Position numbers and translations under genes: made by a program. A model generated the notes under the pieces. The model saw only the letters and a program-made list of their open reading frames with translations. It had not been told where the DNA came from and searched no databases. Below, in pieces: positions 5,356 to 6,945 of a stretch of DNA of 6,945 nt. Source of the DNA: Thermoflexales bacterium (GTDB taxonomy: Bacteria; Chloroflexota; Anaerolineae; Fen-1058); contig JAGOBP010000222.1 in assembly GCA_017999195.1 (NCBI GenBank), positions 1 through 6,945 of the forward strand, given 5' to 3'. The stretch's first letter is position 1, and each line of letters begins with the position of its first letter.

Positions 5356-6393
5356 ATGACCGAAGCACCCTTGCTATCCGTTCGCAACCTCAAAGCCTAT
5401 TTCAAACTCGACGAAGGCGAAGTCAAAGCTGTCGACGGGGTGACCTTCGATGTGCAGGCCGGACAGGTCTTCGGCATCGTCGGCGAAAGCGGCTGCGGCA
5501 AAAGCGTGACGATGAAGGCCATTTTGCGCATCATCGATCCGCCCGGCCAGATCGTGGGCGGCGAGATCATGTGGCATCGCCAGGTGGCTCAATCGGGTAA
5601 CGGCACCACCGAAGAGAACATCGACCTCACCAAACTCGAGGCGAACGGCAAAGAGATGCGGGCCATTCGCGGCGCCGAGATCGCGCTGATCCCGCAAGAA
5701 CCGATGTCCTCGTTCAGCCCCGTCCACACGATCGGGAACCAGTTGATCGAAGCGATTCAACTGCATCGCGCCGTCAACAAAAAAGAGGCCCGCCAAATCG
5801 CGATCGATCTGCTGCGCGACGTCGGCATCCCCATGCCGGAGCAGCGGCTCGATGCGTACTCGTGGCAGCTCAGCGGCGGCCTGCGCCAGCGCGCGATCAT
5901 TGCGATGGCTTTGTCGTGCAATCCGCGTTTGCTCATCGCCGATGAGCCGACCACCGCCGTCGATGTGACCACGCAAGCGCAAGTGCTGCGCCTGCTGCGC
6001 CAACTGCAAGAAAAGCGCAACGCCGCCATCATCTTCATTACGCACGATTTGGGCGTCATCGCGCAGGTGGCGCATTACGTGATGGTGATGTATCTGGGGC
6101 TGGTGATGGAGCAAGGACCGGTGGACGACATTTTCCACGCGCCCAAGCATCCGTACACCCAGGCGCTGCTACGCTCCATTCCCAGCATCGATTCGACGCC
6201 GCGTGAAGCCTTGCCCACCATCAGCGGCTCGATTCCGCACCCGTTCAACAAACCGCGCGGCTGCCCGTTTCATCCGCGCTGCCCGCAAGCCATGCCGGGC
6301 AAATGCGATCAGCACGCGCCCAGCCTGCTGCCCGTCGGCGAGCGGCAACTCGCCAGCTGCTTCCTTTATCACGACGTGGAGCGATCAGAGTGA
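5356..6393 (+). CDS. dppD: ABC importer ATPase, DppD/OppD family
   Basis: A 345-residue cytoplasmic ATPase that powers import with the following ATPase. All nucleotide-binding motifs are intact: Walker A GESGCGKS (43-50), Q-loop Q114 (PQEPMSSFSP), signature LSGGLRQR (172-179, Leu where Met is common), Walker B LLIADE with catalytic E197, D-loop AVD (201-203) and switch H230. The C-terminal oligopeptide-transporter extension (about 262-340) is present, starting HAPKHPYTQALL and carrying four cysteines (C303, C309, C317, C335). This is the pattern that holds a [4Fe-4S] cluster in some DppD proteins, so a cluster is possible. The start ATG has only a weak AGG 8 bases upstream, and most of the leader is repeat sequence. 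Its stop overlaps the next gene's GTG by 4 bp. The symbol is a family label. Confidence 0.94.
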   Translation: MTEAPLLSVRNLKAYFKLDEGEVKAVDGVTFDVQAGQVFGIVGESGCGKSVTMKAILRIIDPPGQIVGGEIMWHRQVAQSGNGTTEENIDLTKLEANGKEMRAIRGAEIALIPQEPMSSFSPVHTIGNQLIEAIQLHRAVNKKEARQIAIDLLRDVGIPMPEQRLDAYSWQLSGGLRQRAIIAMALSCNPRLLIADEPTTAVDVTTQAQVLRLLRQLQEKRNAAIIFITHDLGVIAQVAHYVMVMYLGLVMEQGPVDDIFHAPKHPYTQALLRSIPSIDSTPREALPTISGSIPHPFNKPRGCPFHPRCPQAMPGKCDQHAPSLLPVGERQLASCFLYHDVERSE

Positions 6394-6945
6394 CGGACAC
6401 TAAAGCACCTGCCCAACCGCTGCTCGAAGTCAAACATTTGCGCAAGTACTTCCCCATTTACAAGGGCAGTTTCTTTCGCAAGCTGGTCGGCAATGTCCGC
6501 GCCGTCGATGATGTAAGTTTCTTCATCAACGAAGGTGAAACGCTGGGGCTGGTGGGCGAAAGCGGCTGCGGCAAGACCACTGCTTCGCGTTGCGTGCTGC
6601 GCGCTTATCAGCCGTCCAGCGGCGAGATGTTGTTCCGCACCGCGCAAGGCAATACGGTTGATCTGGCCAAACTCTCGCGCCGTGAACTTGGCCCGCTGCG
6701 CTCACAGATGCAAATGATTTTTCAAGACCCCTATGCATCGCTGAGTCCGCTCATGACCTTGTTCGACATTGTACGCGAACCGTTTTTGATGAGCCGCATG
6801 AAGAATCGCAAGGAACACACCGATCGCGTGGCAGAGCTGCTCCGATTGGTCGGTCTGCGCCCCGATTTTTTGCAGCGTTTTCCGCACGCCTTCAGCGGCG
6901 GGCAGCGTCAGCGCATCGGCATCGCGCGCGCCCTTGCTTCCAATC
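6390..6945 (+). CDS. dppF: ABC importer ATPase, DppF/OppF family, cut by the window end
   Basis: A partial gene of 185 codons plus one base; the frame is open to the edge. The start is GTG at 6390, overlapping the upstream TGA (GTGA), with GGAG (6378-6381) 8 bases before it; the following residues (TDTKAPAQPLLEVKHLRKYF) are a normal DppF beginning. Visible motifs are Walker A GESGCGKTT (56-64), the Q-loop in MQMIFQDPYASLSP with Q112, and the signature FSGGQRQR (168-175) leading into IGIARALASN, where the sequence ends. Walker B, the switch His and the C-terminal extension lie outside the window. The insert IYKGSFFRKLVGN (23-35) before AVDDVSF is typical of DppF rather than DppD. It forms the ATPase pair with the preceding protein and is translationally coupled to it. 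The symbol is a family label. Confidence 0.92.
   Translation, partial: MTDTKAPAQPLLEVKHLRKYFPIYKGSFFRKLVGNVRAVDDVSFFINEGETLGLVGESGCGKTTASRCVLRAYQPSSGEMLFRTAQGNTVDLAKLSRRELGPLRSQMQMIFQDPYASLSPLMTLFDIVREPFLMSRMKNRKEHTDRVAELLRLVGLRPDFLQRFPHAFSGGQRQRIGIARALASN

Noticed and set aside
4929..5393. Open frame on the - strand spanning the second permease end and the repeat spacer
   Set aside because: Its start region is translated repeat sequence and the rest is antisense to a clear permease.
5374..6150. Open frame on the - strand (258 codons) opposite the first ATPase
   Set aside because: Antisense shadow of an intact ATPase with all motifs; His/Asp-rich translation without recognisable domain.

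Overview
The window is a high-GC bacterial segment with every supported gene on the + strand. The style suggests a Chloroflexota (Anaerolineae-like) genome. The clues are a very long family-5 solute-binding lipoprotein with an Ala/Pro/Lys-rich tether behind the lipobox, and spacers filled with short palindromic repeats of the kinds scattered through such genomes. This assignment is a judgement from gene style, not from a marker gene.

Layout. Bases 1-293 are the 3' end of a uroporphyrinogen decarboxylase/cobalamin-methyltransferase superfamily gene. A 66-bp imperfect palindrome (275-340) runs through its stop codon up to the ribosome binding site of a small single-domain cupin (354-785). After a 114-bp spacer comes a complete peptide/nickel-type (family 5) ABC importer: binding lipoprotein (900-2936), two permeases (3151-4146 and 4143-5279), and two ATPases (5356-6393 and 6390 to the window edge). 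The second ATPase starts at a GTG and is cut off just after its ABC signature motif.

How the genes work together. The lipoprotein captures a solute outside the cell and delivers it to the permease pair, which is driven by the two ATPases. Permease-permease and ATPase-ATPase junctions are 4-bp start/stop overlaps (ATGA, GTGA), so each pair is translationally coupled. The binding-protein gene is separated from the permeases by a strong hairpin without a T-run plus a repeat element, a layout compatible with higher expression of the binding protein. The substrate cannot be read from the sequence. The long binding protein and the long extracytoplasmic insert in the second permease belong to a subtype that may carry something other than peptides, and the enzymes upstream may act on the imported compound.

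The genes are ordinary in kind. The most distinctive feature is that three of the four non-overlapping gene junctions each carry a different palindromic repeat family, two of them touching or supplying a stop codon. I found no evidence of a new defence, mobile or RNA-based system. No gene-free stretch exceeds 300 bases; the longest (2937-3150) is taken up by the hairpin and the repeat element.
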